From NCBI GenBank assembly GCA_024644125.1, contig JAHELQ010000117.1, forward strand, positions 1-12,003: DNA of 12,003 nucleotides, given 5' to 3'. The notes under the pieces are model-generated. The model did not search any database. It was not told the origin of the DNA and was given only the letters and a program-made list of their open reading frames with translations. The DNA comes from Candidatus Aminicenantota bacterium. Lineage in GTDB: Bacteria; Acidobacteriota; Aminicenantia; UBA2199. Made by a program: the position numbers and the translations under genes. Shown piece after piece: positions 6,476-12,003 of this stretch (position 1 is the stretch's first letter; every line of letters starts with the position of its first letter).

Positions 6476-6631
6476 ATGTTAAAAAAATTGACTGGAGAAA
6501 AGAGTAAAAAGAGAGAATTTGTCGAGAGGAAAGCGTCTATCCACATTTGTGACGCCACTTGCGAAATTAATTGCATACGGGAAGTGACGATTAAGTTTGC
6601 CTTGCTAGGATCTCTTAATGATATCCCCTAA
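6476..6631 (+). CDS. Small Cys-motif peptide 2 (type B), possible RiPP precursor
   Basis: This 51-residue paralogue begins MLKKLTGEKSKKREFVERKA, continues with H23-I-C25-DAT-C29-EIN-C33 and ends in a tail (IREVTIKFALLGSLNDIP) unlike the others. It starts 33 bp after peptide 1 with AGGAGGT at 6464-6470 and ACC directly before the ATG, the context shared by all type B genes (ACCATGTTAAAAAAATT). It is probably co-transcribed with peptide 1. The leader-like part matches its paralogues far better than the tail does, which is what is expected when the tail is the functional, diversifying part. The function is unknown. Confidence 0.65.
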   Translation: MLKKLTGEKSKKREFVERKASIHICDATCEINCIREVTIKFALLGSLNDIP

Positions 6632-6655
6632 GCTTGTAGCATAACGAATGTGGGC

Positions 6656-6685
6656 GGGGAGATAGGGATGAGTCCTTATCTCCCC
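6656..6685. repeat. 30-bp hairpin, copy 1 (probable terminator)
   Basis: GGGGAGATA (6656-6664) pairs with TATCTCCCC (6677-6685), and inner GGA/TCC pairs are possible. It lies 24 bp after the stop of peptide 2. No clear T-run follows, so termination may be inefficient or factor-assisted. The sequence is identical to copy 2. Confidence 0.6.
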
Positions 6686-6690
6686 AGCCT

Positions 6691-6798
6691 AAAATCGATT
6701 TCTCCTTCTATCCCTTTACCATTCACAAAGGGAAATTATTTCAATTGATTGAAAATTCCGAAGAAGAGTGGGAATTACGTATAATATCTATGAAGTAA
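6691..6798 (+). pseudogene. 3' remnant of the beta-propeller gene, copy 2
   Basis: This frame reads DFSFYPFTIHKGKLFQLIEN, then SEEEWELRIISMK and stop. It aligns with the C-terminus of the propeller pseudogene (LFSFYPFAIYEG... VEWKMRI) and with copy 3. There is no start codon and no upstream coding sequence: the frame begins directly at the uvrB-tail junction. The remnant contains TATAAT (6780-6785), with a poor -35 (TTCCGA, 6756-6761), that might serve as a promoter for peptide 3. Confidence 0.8.
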
Positions 6799-6824
6799 GA
6801 AATCAAATAATTTTGGAGGAAACC

Positions 6825-6977
6825 ATGTTAAAAAAATTGACAGCAGCAAATTCCACAAAGAGGGAGTTCATCGAACGGAAAGCGAATGAGCACATTTGCG
6901 AACGCAATTGCTGGTTCATGTGCGGACTGGAATTGATTCCGAAAGTTGATCTTATTTACACTCTCAACGTCGGCTAA
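6825..6977 (+). CDS. Small Cys-motif peptide 3 (type B), possible RiPP precursor
   Basis: This 50-residue paralogue has the leader-like MLKKLTAANSTKREFIERKA, then H23-I-C25-ERN-C29-WFM-C33, then the tail GLELIPKVDLIYTLNVG. GGAGG (6815-6819) lies five bases before the ATG, in the type B context. The tail resembles that of peptide 5 (PK-[VL]-[DN]-L-[IM]-Y). It is the only intact gene in unit 2, and the TTGAAA/TAGAAT-type promoter present in the other units is missing, so expression may depend on a weak promoter inside the propeller remnant or on read-through from unit 1. Confidence 0.65.
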   Translation: MLKKLTAANSTKREFIERKANEHICERNCWFMCGLELIPKVDLIYTLNVG

Positions 6978-7007
6978 CGGTGACGGCGCCGGAGAACGAC
7001 CTTCCGT

Positions 7008-7034
7008 AACTTGATGCAGAACGTCGATCTCCAT
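7008..7034 (+). pseudogene. 3' scrap of a sixth peptide gene
   Basis: Thirty bp after the stop of peptide 3 the sequence reads N-L-M-Q-N-V-D-L-H, matching the end of peptide 5 (N-L-M-Y-K-V-D-L-H), with the DNA GATCTCCATTA identical. There is no upstream coding frame or start. It fits a type B gene that was partly deleted when unit 2 shrank. It is short, so chance similarity cannot be excluded, although its position before the hairpin is as expected. Confidence 0.5.
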
Positions 7035-7063
7035 TATTCATGTATTAATTTGTGAGTCAAAGC

Positions 7064-7093
7064 GGGGAGATAGGGATGAGTCCTTATCTCCCC
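7064..7093. repeat. 30-bp hairpin, copy 2 (probable terminator)
   Basis: Identical to copy 1 (GGGGAGATA... TATCTCCCC), and again followed by AGCCT and then a propeller remnant. It ends unit 2. Confidence 0.6.
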
Positions 7094-7098
7094 AGCCT

Positions 7099-7218
7099 TA
7101 AATCGATTTCTCCTTCTATCCCTTTACCACCCACAAACGAAAATTGTACCAATTGGTTGAAAACGCCGACGAAGAGTGGGAAATGCGGATAATTACGATA
7201 GAGACGAAAAATAAATAA
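7099..7218 (+). pseudogene. 3' remnant of the beta-propeller gene, copy 3
   Basis: The frame reads DFSFYPFTTHKRKLYQLVEN, then ADEEWEMRIITIETKNK and stop. It is close in DNA to copy 2 for the first 30 bases and ends in the same way as the parent gene. There is no start or upstream part. It precedes the promoter of peptides 4 and 5, in the same arrangement as the parent gene before peptides 1 and 2. Confidence 0.8.
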
Positions 7219-7225
7219 TTATTTG

Positions 7226-7254
7226 TTGCAAAAAAAATCTACAATTGATAGAAT
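7226..7254 (+). promoter_or_regulatory. Promoter of peptide genes 4 and 5
   Basis: TTGCAA (7226-7231), 17 bp, then TAGAAT (7249-7254) with an extended -10 TG. The sequence CAATTGATAGAATGTGAAA is the same as before peptide 1, while the flanks differ. Confidence 0.75.
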
Positions 7255-7278
7255 GTGAAAAAGTAACAGGAGGTGAGT

Positions 7279-7431
7279 TTGCTAAAGAAACTTACAGTAA
7301 CAAAGAAAAAAAAGAGAGATTTTATCGAAAGAAAAGCTGCTATCCATATCTGCGATAGCTACTGTATGATTGTGTGCCTCATCGAAGATGTTCTAAAGAT
7401 TTCTCTCATGGTCGGACTCGACGCACTTTAA
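7279..7431 (+). CDS. Small Cys-motif peptide 4 (type A), TTG start
   Basis: This 50-residue paralogue starts at TTG. By alignment with peptide 1, the first codon has changed from ATG to TTG, while the perfect AGGAGGT (7268-7274) and its spacing are kept. The sequence has MLKKLTVTKKKKRDFIERKA, then H23-I-C25-DSY-C29-MIV-C33, then the tail LIEDVLKISLMVGLDAL, which is the nearest relative of peptide 1's tail. A TTG start lowers translation but the intact frame suggests it is still used. It is followed 32 bp later by peptide 5, with which it is probably co-transcribed. Confidence 0.65.
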   Translation: MLKKLTVTKKKKRDFIERKAAIHICDSYCMIVCLIEDVLKISLMVGLDAL

Positions 7432-7463
7432 GTCATCGTTTAAAAAAAAAATTGGAGGAAACC

Positions 7464-7616
7464 ATGTTAAAAAAATTAAACGCCAACAACAAAAAGAAAC
7501 GGAGCTTCATCGAGCGGGCAGCCAGTGTCCATCCATGCGATATGACTTGTATGGTTGAATGCATAACGCTAGAAGTTCCCAAACTCAACCTGATGTATAA
7601 GGTTGATCTCCATTAA
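7464..7616 (+). CDS. Small Cys-motif peptide 5 (type B), possible RiPP precursor
   Basis: This 50-residue paralogue begins MLKKLNANNKKKRSFIERAA, then H23-P-C25-DMT-C29-MVE-C33, then the tail ITLEVPKLNLMYKVDLH. It is the only copy with Pro instead of Ile before the first Cys, and A19 replaces the usual Lys. GGAGG lies before the ATG in the shared type B context. It is the last gene of the array. The hairpin 26 bp downstream lies between its stop and the convergent uvrB gene. All three Cys positions and the His are kept, so the motif is under constraint in every copy. Confidence 0.7.
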   Translation: MLKKLNANNKKKRSFIERAASVHPCDMTCMVECITLEVPKLNLMYKVDLH

Positions 7617-7641
7617 GCCGGTATTTTTATGAATAATGGGC

Positions 7642-7671
7642 GGGGAGATGAGTGTGAACTCTTATCTCCCC
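7642..7671. terminator. 30-bp hairpin, copy 3, between peptide 5 and uvrB
   Basis: GGGGAGAT-GAG pairs with CTC-T-ATCTCCCC. The right arm contains the last codons and the stop of uvrB (TTA at 7662-7664 is TAA on the minus strand), so one element separates two converging transcripts. It is the source copy of the two hairpins at 6656 and 7064; the loop has diverged. The T-run is short on either strand. Confidence 0.55.
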
Positions 7672-9614
7672 AGCCTTTCTCGTAGGTTTTTGATTTGCTC
7701 GCGCAATTGGATGGCCCGTTCGAAATCCAGGCGGTCCGCCGCGTCCCGCATTTCCGCTTCCAGGTTGATGAGTAGATTGGGGACCTCTTTTTTGGGGATG
7801 TGCTTTGTATCCTTTACATCCACCTCTTTTTCCTTGATGGGCTTGATGATGGTCTGCGGATCGATGTTATGTTCGCGATTGAATTCGATCTGCAACGTGC
7901 GGCGGCGATTGGTTTCTTCCAATGCGTTGCGGATGGAATCGGTGGTCCGGTCGGCGTAGAGAATGACCTTCGAATTGACATTCCGGGCGGCGCGGCCGAT
8001 GATCTGGATCAGGCTGCGAGTGTCTCTGAGGAATCCCTCTTTGTCCGCGTCGAGAATGCCTATGAAGCCTACCTCGGGAATATCCAACCCTTCCCTGAGT
8101 AAATTGATCCCCACTAACACGTCGAATTTCCCCAACCGCAATTGCCGTATGATTTCCGTTCGCTCCAGAGTCTCGATTTCCGAATGAAGGTAACGGGTCT
8201 TGAAGCCCTGCTCGGACAGATACTCGGTCAGCTCTTCCGCCATCTTCTTGGTGAGGGTGGTGACCAGGACCCGGTCGCCGCGCTCGATGGTGGCTGCGAT
8301 CTCCTTCTTCAAATCCTGGATTTGGCCCGAGATTGGGCGCATCATTACCTCAGGGTCCACCAATCCGGTGGGGCGTATGATCTGCTCCACCACCTGCGAC
8401 GAGCGCTGCCTCTCGTATTCACCCGGAGTGGCGGAGACATAGACGGCGTGGCAACGCTCCATGTACTCCTCGATCTCGTGAAACTTGAGGGGACGGTTGT
8501 CGAAGGCGCTGGGAAGACGGAAGCCATATTCAATCAGATTGCGTTTCCGCGAATAATCGCCCCGGTACATGCCGTTGAGCTGCGGAATTGTCTGATGGCT
8601 CTCATCCACCACCAGCAGAAAATCATCGGGAAAATAATCCAGCAAGCAATAGGGCTTCTCTCCAGGATTCCTGCCGTCAAAGAAGCGCGAGTAGTTTTCG
8701 ATCCCCTTGCAAAAACCGGTTTCCCGGATCATTTCCATGTCGTACATGGTCTTTTGCCTCAACCGGTGCGCCTCCAGCGCTCCCAACTGCGGAAGCCGCT
8801 CCTCGAGCTCCGCCTCGATATGCTGGATAGCCTGCTCCATTTTTTCTTCCGGGATCACATAGTGGCGGGCGGGGTAGATATATATATAATCGAATTGATC
8901 CAGCGGCTTGCCGCTCATGCGATCGATCTCCACGATGCGGTCGATCCGGTCGCCGAACAATTCGACGCGGATGATATTGTTCATGTAACCGGGGACAAAG
9001 TCGAGGGTGTCGCCGGTAACCCTGAACCTGCCGGGCTTCAGTTCCAGTTGGTTACGCTCGTACAAGCTGTCCACCAATTTCTGCATCAAATCCCGGCGGC
9101 CGGCCTCATCGCCGACTCTGATCTCGAAGCCCAACTGCTTGAAGTAGTTGGGGTTGCCCACACTGTAGATGCACGATACCGACGCCACCACGATCACGTC
9201 TTCCCGCATCGCCAATGACGCCGTGGCAGCCAGGCGCATTTGTTCGATTTTGGGGTTGATGAGGGCGTCCTTCTCTATATACAGATCCCGTTGGGGGATA
9301 TAGGACTCCGGTTGGTAGTAGTCGTAGTAGGAGACAAAAAACTCCACCCGGTTGTTGGGGAAAAAGTCCTTGTATTCGTTGTATAACTGCGCCGCCAATG
9401 TTTTGTTGTGGGCGATCACCAGTGTCGGCTTCTTGAGTTTCTCGATCACATTAGCAATGGTGTAGGTTTTCCCCGATCCTGTCACTCCCAACAGCGTCTG
9501 GGTGCTCGACGGTTGCTTCAACCCTTCCCACAAGCCGGCAATGGCGTCCGGTTGCGATCCTTTGGGTTTGAAGCTCGAATGCAATTGAAATTCCATTGGT
9601 TGTTCACGTTTCAT
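7662..9614 (-). CDS. uvrB: UvrB, excinuclease ABC subunit B
   Basis: UvrB is the damage-verifying helicase-like subunit of nucleotide excision repair. It is loaded on damaged DNA by UvrA and then recruits UvrC for the two incisions. The 650-residue protein is of normal length. It has Walker A GVTGSGKT (43-50), the beta-hairpin that clamps the strand (YYDYYQPESYIP, 96-107), Walker B VVDESH (335-340), a helicase domain with QIIGRAARN, and a C-terminal UVR motif (about 612-647, DAADRLDFERAIQLREQIKNLRE) that binds UvrC. It could start at residue 1 (MKREQP) or at M7 (MEFQLHS), where most homologues begin; neither has a good Shine-Dalgarno. Its last codons form one arm of a hairpin. It lies 71 bp downstream of uvrC and has its own promoter. 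Confidence 0.98.
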   Translation of the reverse strand: MKREQPMEFQLHSSFKPKGSQPDAIAGLWEGLKQPSSTQTLLGVTGSGKTYTIANVIEKLKKPTLVIAHNKTLAAQLYNEYKDFFPNNRVEFFVSYYDYYQPESYIPQRDLYIEKDALINPKIEQMRLAATASLAMREDVIVVASVSCIYSVGNPNYFKQLGFEIRVGDEAGRRDLMQKLVDSLYERNQLELKPGRFRVTGDTLDFVPGYMNNIIRVELFGDRIDRIVEIDRMSGKPLDQFDYIYIYPARHYVIPEEKMEQAIQHIEAELEERLPQLGALEAHRLRQKTMYDMEMIRETGFCKGIENYSRFFDGRNPGEKPYCLLDYFPDDFLLVVDESHQTIPQLNGMYRGDYSRKRNLIEYGFRLPSAFDNRPLKFHEIEEYMERCHAVYVSATPGEYERQRSSQVVEQIIRPTGLVDPEVMMRPISGQIQDLKKEIAATIERGDRVLVTTLTKKMAEELTEYLSEQGFKTRYLHSEIETLERTEIIRQLRLGKFDVLVGINLLREGLDIPEVGFIGILDADKEGFLRDTRSLIQIIGRAARNVNSKVILYADRTTDSIRNALEETNRRRTLQIEFNREHNIDPQTIIKPIKEKEVDVKDTKHIPKKEVPNLLINLEAEMRDAADRLDFERAIQLREQIKNLRERLGR

Positions 9615-9622
9615 CGCTTTAA

Positions 9623-9651
9623 ATTATAAAACCATTTTTTGTGTTTGGCAA
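9623..9651 (-). promoter_or_regulatory. Promoter of uvrB in the uvrC-uvrB gap
   Basis: On the minus strand TTGCCA (9651-9646), 17 bp, then a perfect TATAAT (9628-9623). Transcription would start near 9616, only a few bases before the ATG at 9614, so the transcript would be almost leaderless for that start, or have about 20 nt of leader for the ATG at 9596. No LexA-type box (CTG-N10-CAG or GAAC-N4-GTTC) is visible in the gap. Confidence 0.65.
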
Positions 9652-9685
9652 TGGCCGGGGGTCTATTTGTTCGCAATTTGTTTGC

Positions 9686-11248
9686 TCAGGATTGGTCCAG
9701 TAAACTCTTTTTGCGAAGCAACCGATTGTAGGTGATCGCGAAGCGGTGGGCTTCGTCGCGGATCCGCTGGATCAATTGCAAACCCTTGCGTTTGTGGCTG
9801 AAGCGCAGCACTGTCGGCGAAGGTGTGCCGGGCACATGAATCTCTTCGAATTTTTTGGCGATGGAGATGACCGGGATGCCGAGCCCCAAATCCCGAAGTA
9901 CGCTTAGGGCGGCGTTCAATTGACCGGCGCCGCCGTCGATGACAATCAAATCCGGCAATTCATCCCCCTCTTCCATGAGCCGCGCGTAACGCCGGCGTAC
10001 CACTTCGGCGATAGAGGCTACGTCGTCGATGCCGTCGATGGTCTTGATCTTGAAGCGACGATAGTTGCTCTTGTCGGGCGCGCCGCCGCGGAATTGCACC
10101 ATCGAGGCGACAGTGGCAGTACCCGCCAGATGGGAAATATCGAAGCATTCGATGACTGCCGGGGTTTCCTGCAAATCCAGAGCCTTGCGTAGGTCGTCCA
10201 GTTTTTCCACATCCGCCAATTGGCCGGCCTTGATGTTCTCCATAACCAGATCCACCAGCTTACGTTTATCTCCCTTGAGCGGGATTGTGACAGTAACCGC
10301 GCCGTTGCGGCGGGTTTTCAGAAATTCATTGACGCTCTCTTCGACGGGTTCGGGGAGAATGACCTCTTTTGGGACCGGGTGCTCCGAGTAATATTGAACT
10401 AAAAATTCTTCAAAAAAATTCTCCGTCTCTTCGAATTGGAATTCCTGCTTGTTTTCCAGAACTCCGCGATGAATGTTGAAGAGAACGAGATACACCGTAC
10501 CGTCGCGCACCACGTAATTGACCACATCCTCGTTGAAGAGTTTCTGCCGGTCCATCTTTTGCTTCTCTTTGAGACGCTCCACAGCGGCGATACGGTTGCG
10601 GATCTCGATGGCCTGCTCGAATTGCAACTGCTCAGAAAACTGCCGCATCTCAATGTTCAGCCGGTCAAGCAAGGCGTCGGCGCGCCCTTTTAATATCAAG
10701 CGGACGCCCGACACCCGGTTCCGGTAGTTGTCCGCATCGATGCCGCCGATGCAGGGAGCGTCGCATAGTTTGATGTGATAGCGGAGGCAGGGCTTCTTCT
10801 GAAAGCGGCGACAGGTCCTCAAACGGAAGGCTTTGTTCAATGCGGTGAGTACATAGTCGCGGGCCGCCGCCGAAACGAATGGACCGAAGTACTCCCCTCT
10901 ATCTGTCCGGCGGCGAGCCACTGTAAGACGGGGGAATTCGTCGTCCGTGACGCGGAGGTAGGCGTAGTTTTTGGCGTCTTTGAGGTTGATGTTGTATTTG
11001 GGTTGATGCCGCTTGATGAGCGTGTTCTCCAGAATCAACGCCTCTACCTCGGTATCGGTGATCATGGTGTCGATGGTCTGGATATGCTCCACCAATTTTT
11101 CGGTCTTGGGGTCGCGCTCCTTGGGGGAGAAATAACTCCGAACCCGTTTTTTCAAACTACGGGCTTTGCCGATATATATGATGACGTTTTTTTTATCTTT
11201 AAATAAGTAGCACCCCGGCTGATCAGGAATCGAAGCCAGATCGATCAT
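9686..11248 (-). CDS. uvrC: UvrC, excinuclease ABC subunit C, without C-terminal HhH domain
   Basis: UvrC makes both incisions around a lesion after binding the UvrB-DNA complex. Domains are visible in order. The GIY-YIG nuclease is at 12-90 (GCYLF, YIGKAR), for the 3' cut. Four cysteines follow (C146, C154, C162, C166), the spacing of the UvrC iron-sulfur cluster. Next come the UVR motif (about 195-228) and the RNase H-like endonuclease (IECFDISH, VIDGGAGQLNAA at 436-447, RDEAHRFAITYNR near 497-509), for the 5' cut. The chain ends at residue 520, right after the RNase H-like domain (RKKSLLDQS). Most UvrC proteins continue for some 60-90 residues with tandem helix-hairpin-helix motifs, absent here; the 71 bp to uvrB have no room for them. 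Its ATG overlaps the uvrA stop by 4 bp, so the two are coupled. Confidence 0.97.
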   Translation of the reverse strand: MIDLASIPDQPGCYLFKDKKNVIIYIGKARSLKKRVRSYFSPKERDPKTEKLVEHIQTIDTMITDTEVEALILENTLIKRHQPKYNINLKDAKNYAYLRVTDDEFPRLTVARRRTDRGEYFGPFVSAAARDYVLTALNKAFRLRTCRRFQKKPCLRYHIKLCDAPCIGGIDADNYRNRVSGVRLILKGRADALLDRLNIEMRQFSEQLQFEQAIEIRNRIAAVERLKEKQKMDRQKLFNEDVVNYVVRDGTVYLVLFNIHRGVLENKQEFQFEETENFFEEFLVQYYSEHPVPKEVILPEPVEESVNEFLKTRRNGAVTVTIPLKGDKRKLVDLVMENIKAGQLADVEKLDDLRKALDLQETPAVIECFDISHLAGTATVASMVQFRGGAPDKSNYRRFKIKTIDGIDDVASIAEVVRRRYARLMEEGDELPDLIVIDGGAGQLNAALSVLRDLGLGIPVISIAKKFEEIHVPGTPSPTVLRFSHKRKGLQLIQRIRDEAHRFAITYNRLLRKKSLLDQS

Positions 11249-12003
11249 TTTAACAAAGCCTTCAGGTAGCGGCCGGTGTGGCTGGCGGGATTTTGAGACA
11301 CCGCTTCCGGCGTGCCGCTGGCTACCAGAGCGCCGCCTTCATCGCCTCCTTCGGGTCCCAGGTCGATGATATGATCGGCGGATTTTATGACGTCGAGATT
11401 GTGTTCTATCACCACTACTGTGTTGTTCTTGTTCACCAGGTCGTTCAATACCTTGATCAATTTATGCACGTCATGGAAGTGAAGGCCGGTGGTGGGTTCG
11501 TCAAGCAAATACAATGTCTGGCCCGTCGCCTTTTTGGACAGCTCGCGGGTTAACTTGATCCGCTGCGCCTCGCCTCCAGACAGGGTGACTGAGCTCTGGC
11601 CCAGTTTGATGTAGTCCAATCCCACCCGTATCAAGGTCTGCAGTTTACTTTTGATGGCAGGAATTTTCTCGAACAATTCTAGCGCTTCTTCGACGCTCAA
11701 TTCCAGCACTTCCGCGATGGATTTCCCTTTGAATTTGACCTCCAGGGTCTCGTTATTGTAACGCTTGCCTTTGCATTCTTCGCATTCGACGTACACATCC
11801 GGCAAGAAGTTCATTTCGATCTTGATGAGTCCGTCGCCCTGGCACGCCTCGCAACGGCCGCCCTTGACGTTGAAGGAAAACCGCCCGGGTTTGTAGCCCC
11901 GGAGTTTCGCCTCTTTGGTTTCGGCGAAAATCTTGCGGATCTCGTCGAAGACTTTGGTGTAGGTGGCGGGATTGCTGCGGGGGGTCTTACCGATGGGGCT
12001 CTG
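11245..12003 (-). CDS. uvrA: UvrA, excinuclease ABC subunit A, 3' part only
   Basis: UvrA is the ABC-type ATPase that finds damage and loads UvrB. Only the last 252 residues are inside the window; the frame is open through base 12003. Visible are QSPIGKTPRSNPATY at the window edge, the second zinc module (CEAC... CEEC, with about 19 residues between the pairs), and the second ABC cassette: signature LSGGEAQRIKL, Walker B LYLLDEPTTGLH and the H-loop VIEHNLDVIK. It ends in the usual way (GRYLKALLK). The stop overlaps the uvrC ATG (TGA within ATGA). The first ABC cassette and start are outside. Gene order uvrA-uvrC-uvrB on one strand suggests a dedicated repair operon. Confidence 0.98.
   Translation of the reverse strand, partial: QSPIGKTPRSNPATYTKVFDEIRKIFAETKEAKLRGYKPGRFSFNVKGGRCEACQGDGLIKIEMNFLPDVYVECEECKGKRYNNETLEVKFKGKSIAEVLELSVEEALELFEKIPAIKSKLQTLIRVGLDYIKLGQSSVTLSGGEAQRIKLTRELSKKATGQTLYLLDEPTTGLHFHDVHKLIKVLNDLVNKNNTVVVIEHNLDVIKSADHIIDLGPEGGDEGGALVASGTPEAVSQNPASHTGRYLKALLK

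Larger units (their letters stand above)
6105..7676 (+). repeat. Three tandem peptide-cassette units
   Basis: Unit 1 is about 6105-6690, unit 2 about 6691-7098, unit 3 about 7099-7676. Each runs: 3' end of the propeller gene, one or two small-peptide genes, a 30-bp hairpin, then TTATCTCCCCAGCCT, which in unit 3 is the authentic 3' end of uvrB on the opposite strand. Units 1 and 3 are of nearly equal length (about 580 bp) and each has promoter, type A peptide, type B peptide. Unit 2 is about 170 bp shorter and has lost the promoter and one peptide. This is a tandem duplication with one end in the propeller gene and the other inside the uvrB tail. Confidence 0.8.

Noticed and set aside
6284..7616. 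C-x3-C-x3-C as a radical SAM cluster motif
   Set aside because: The radical SAM motif is C-x3-C-x2-C within a much larger barrel domain. These peptides are only about 50 residues and the spacing differs.
6656..7671. The three identical 30-bp hairpins as a CRISPR array or REP-type mobile element
   Set aside because: Spacing is about 400-580 bp, the intervening DNA is coding and homologous between units, and the third copy is part of the uvrB end. Duplication explains them.
8142..9218. A 358-codon open frame on the plus strand inside uvrB
   Set aside because: It lies wholly antisense to a clearly conserved uvrB, has low-complexity shadow composition rich in D, L and V, and no plausible start site or family motif. 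It is a by-product of uvrB codon usage.

Overview
The window looks like a chromosomal segment of an uncultured, probably Gram-negative bacterium. Part of it is defence and accessory DNA, and the right third is a conserved DNA-repair cluster. An Aminicenantes- or Acidobacteriota-like source is possible: the left-over 'FGKEGEGPGE' type six-bladed propeller is common there, as I remember it, and uvrA-uvrC-uvrB are clustered. I cannot establish the taxon from sequence alone. Base composition shifts sharply. The repair genes are GC-rich, and the small-peptide region (about 6.2-7.6 kb) is AT-rich.

Layout. (1) 1-807: 3' part of a beta-class DNA (N6-adenine or N4-cytosine) methyltransferase. (2) 913-2112: a three-gene operon with a near-consensus promoter, a 16-bp palindrome in the promoter spacer and a good terminator. 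It encodes a DUF2089-type HTH protein, a 91-residue membrane protein and a SHOCT-like protein. (3) 2111-2998 (minus): a 295-residue protein with a candidate PD-(D/E)XK nuclease core, possibly the restriction partner of the methyltransferase, with a G8 tract and a palindrome in its promoter region. (4) 3155-3334: a 59-residue zinc-ribbon protein. (5) 3439-5327: a translationally coupled pair, an OLD/RecF-like AAA ATPase followed by a small Toprim-like (DUF4276-like) protein. In outline this resembles two-gene ATPase + Toprim anti-phage systems. (6) 5467-7676: an eroded six-bladed beta-propeller gene followed by a tandemly amplified array of tiny genes. (7) 7662-12003 (minus): uvrB, uvrC and the 3' part of uvrA, the nucleotide excision repair genes. 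uvrA and uvrC overlap by 4 bp, and uvrB has its own promoter.

The most unusual part is 6.2-7.7 kb. Five paralogous peptides of 50-52 residues share a basic leader-like half (MLKKL...FIERKA) and an H-x-C-x3-C-x3-C motif, then diverge into short hydrophobic tails. A 3' scrap of a sixth gene is also present. They sit in three tandem units. Each unit starts with the 3' end of the propeller gene and ends with the same 30-bp hairpin plus the last codons of uvrB. This shows that the array grew by tandem duplication between the propeller gene and uvrB. A conserved leader, a variable Cys-bearing tail and copy-number amplification are what one expects of modified-peptide (RiPP) precursors or secreted signals. 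No modification enzyme lies in the window, so the function is open.
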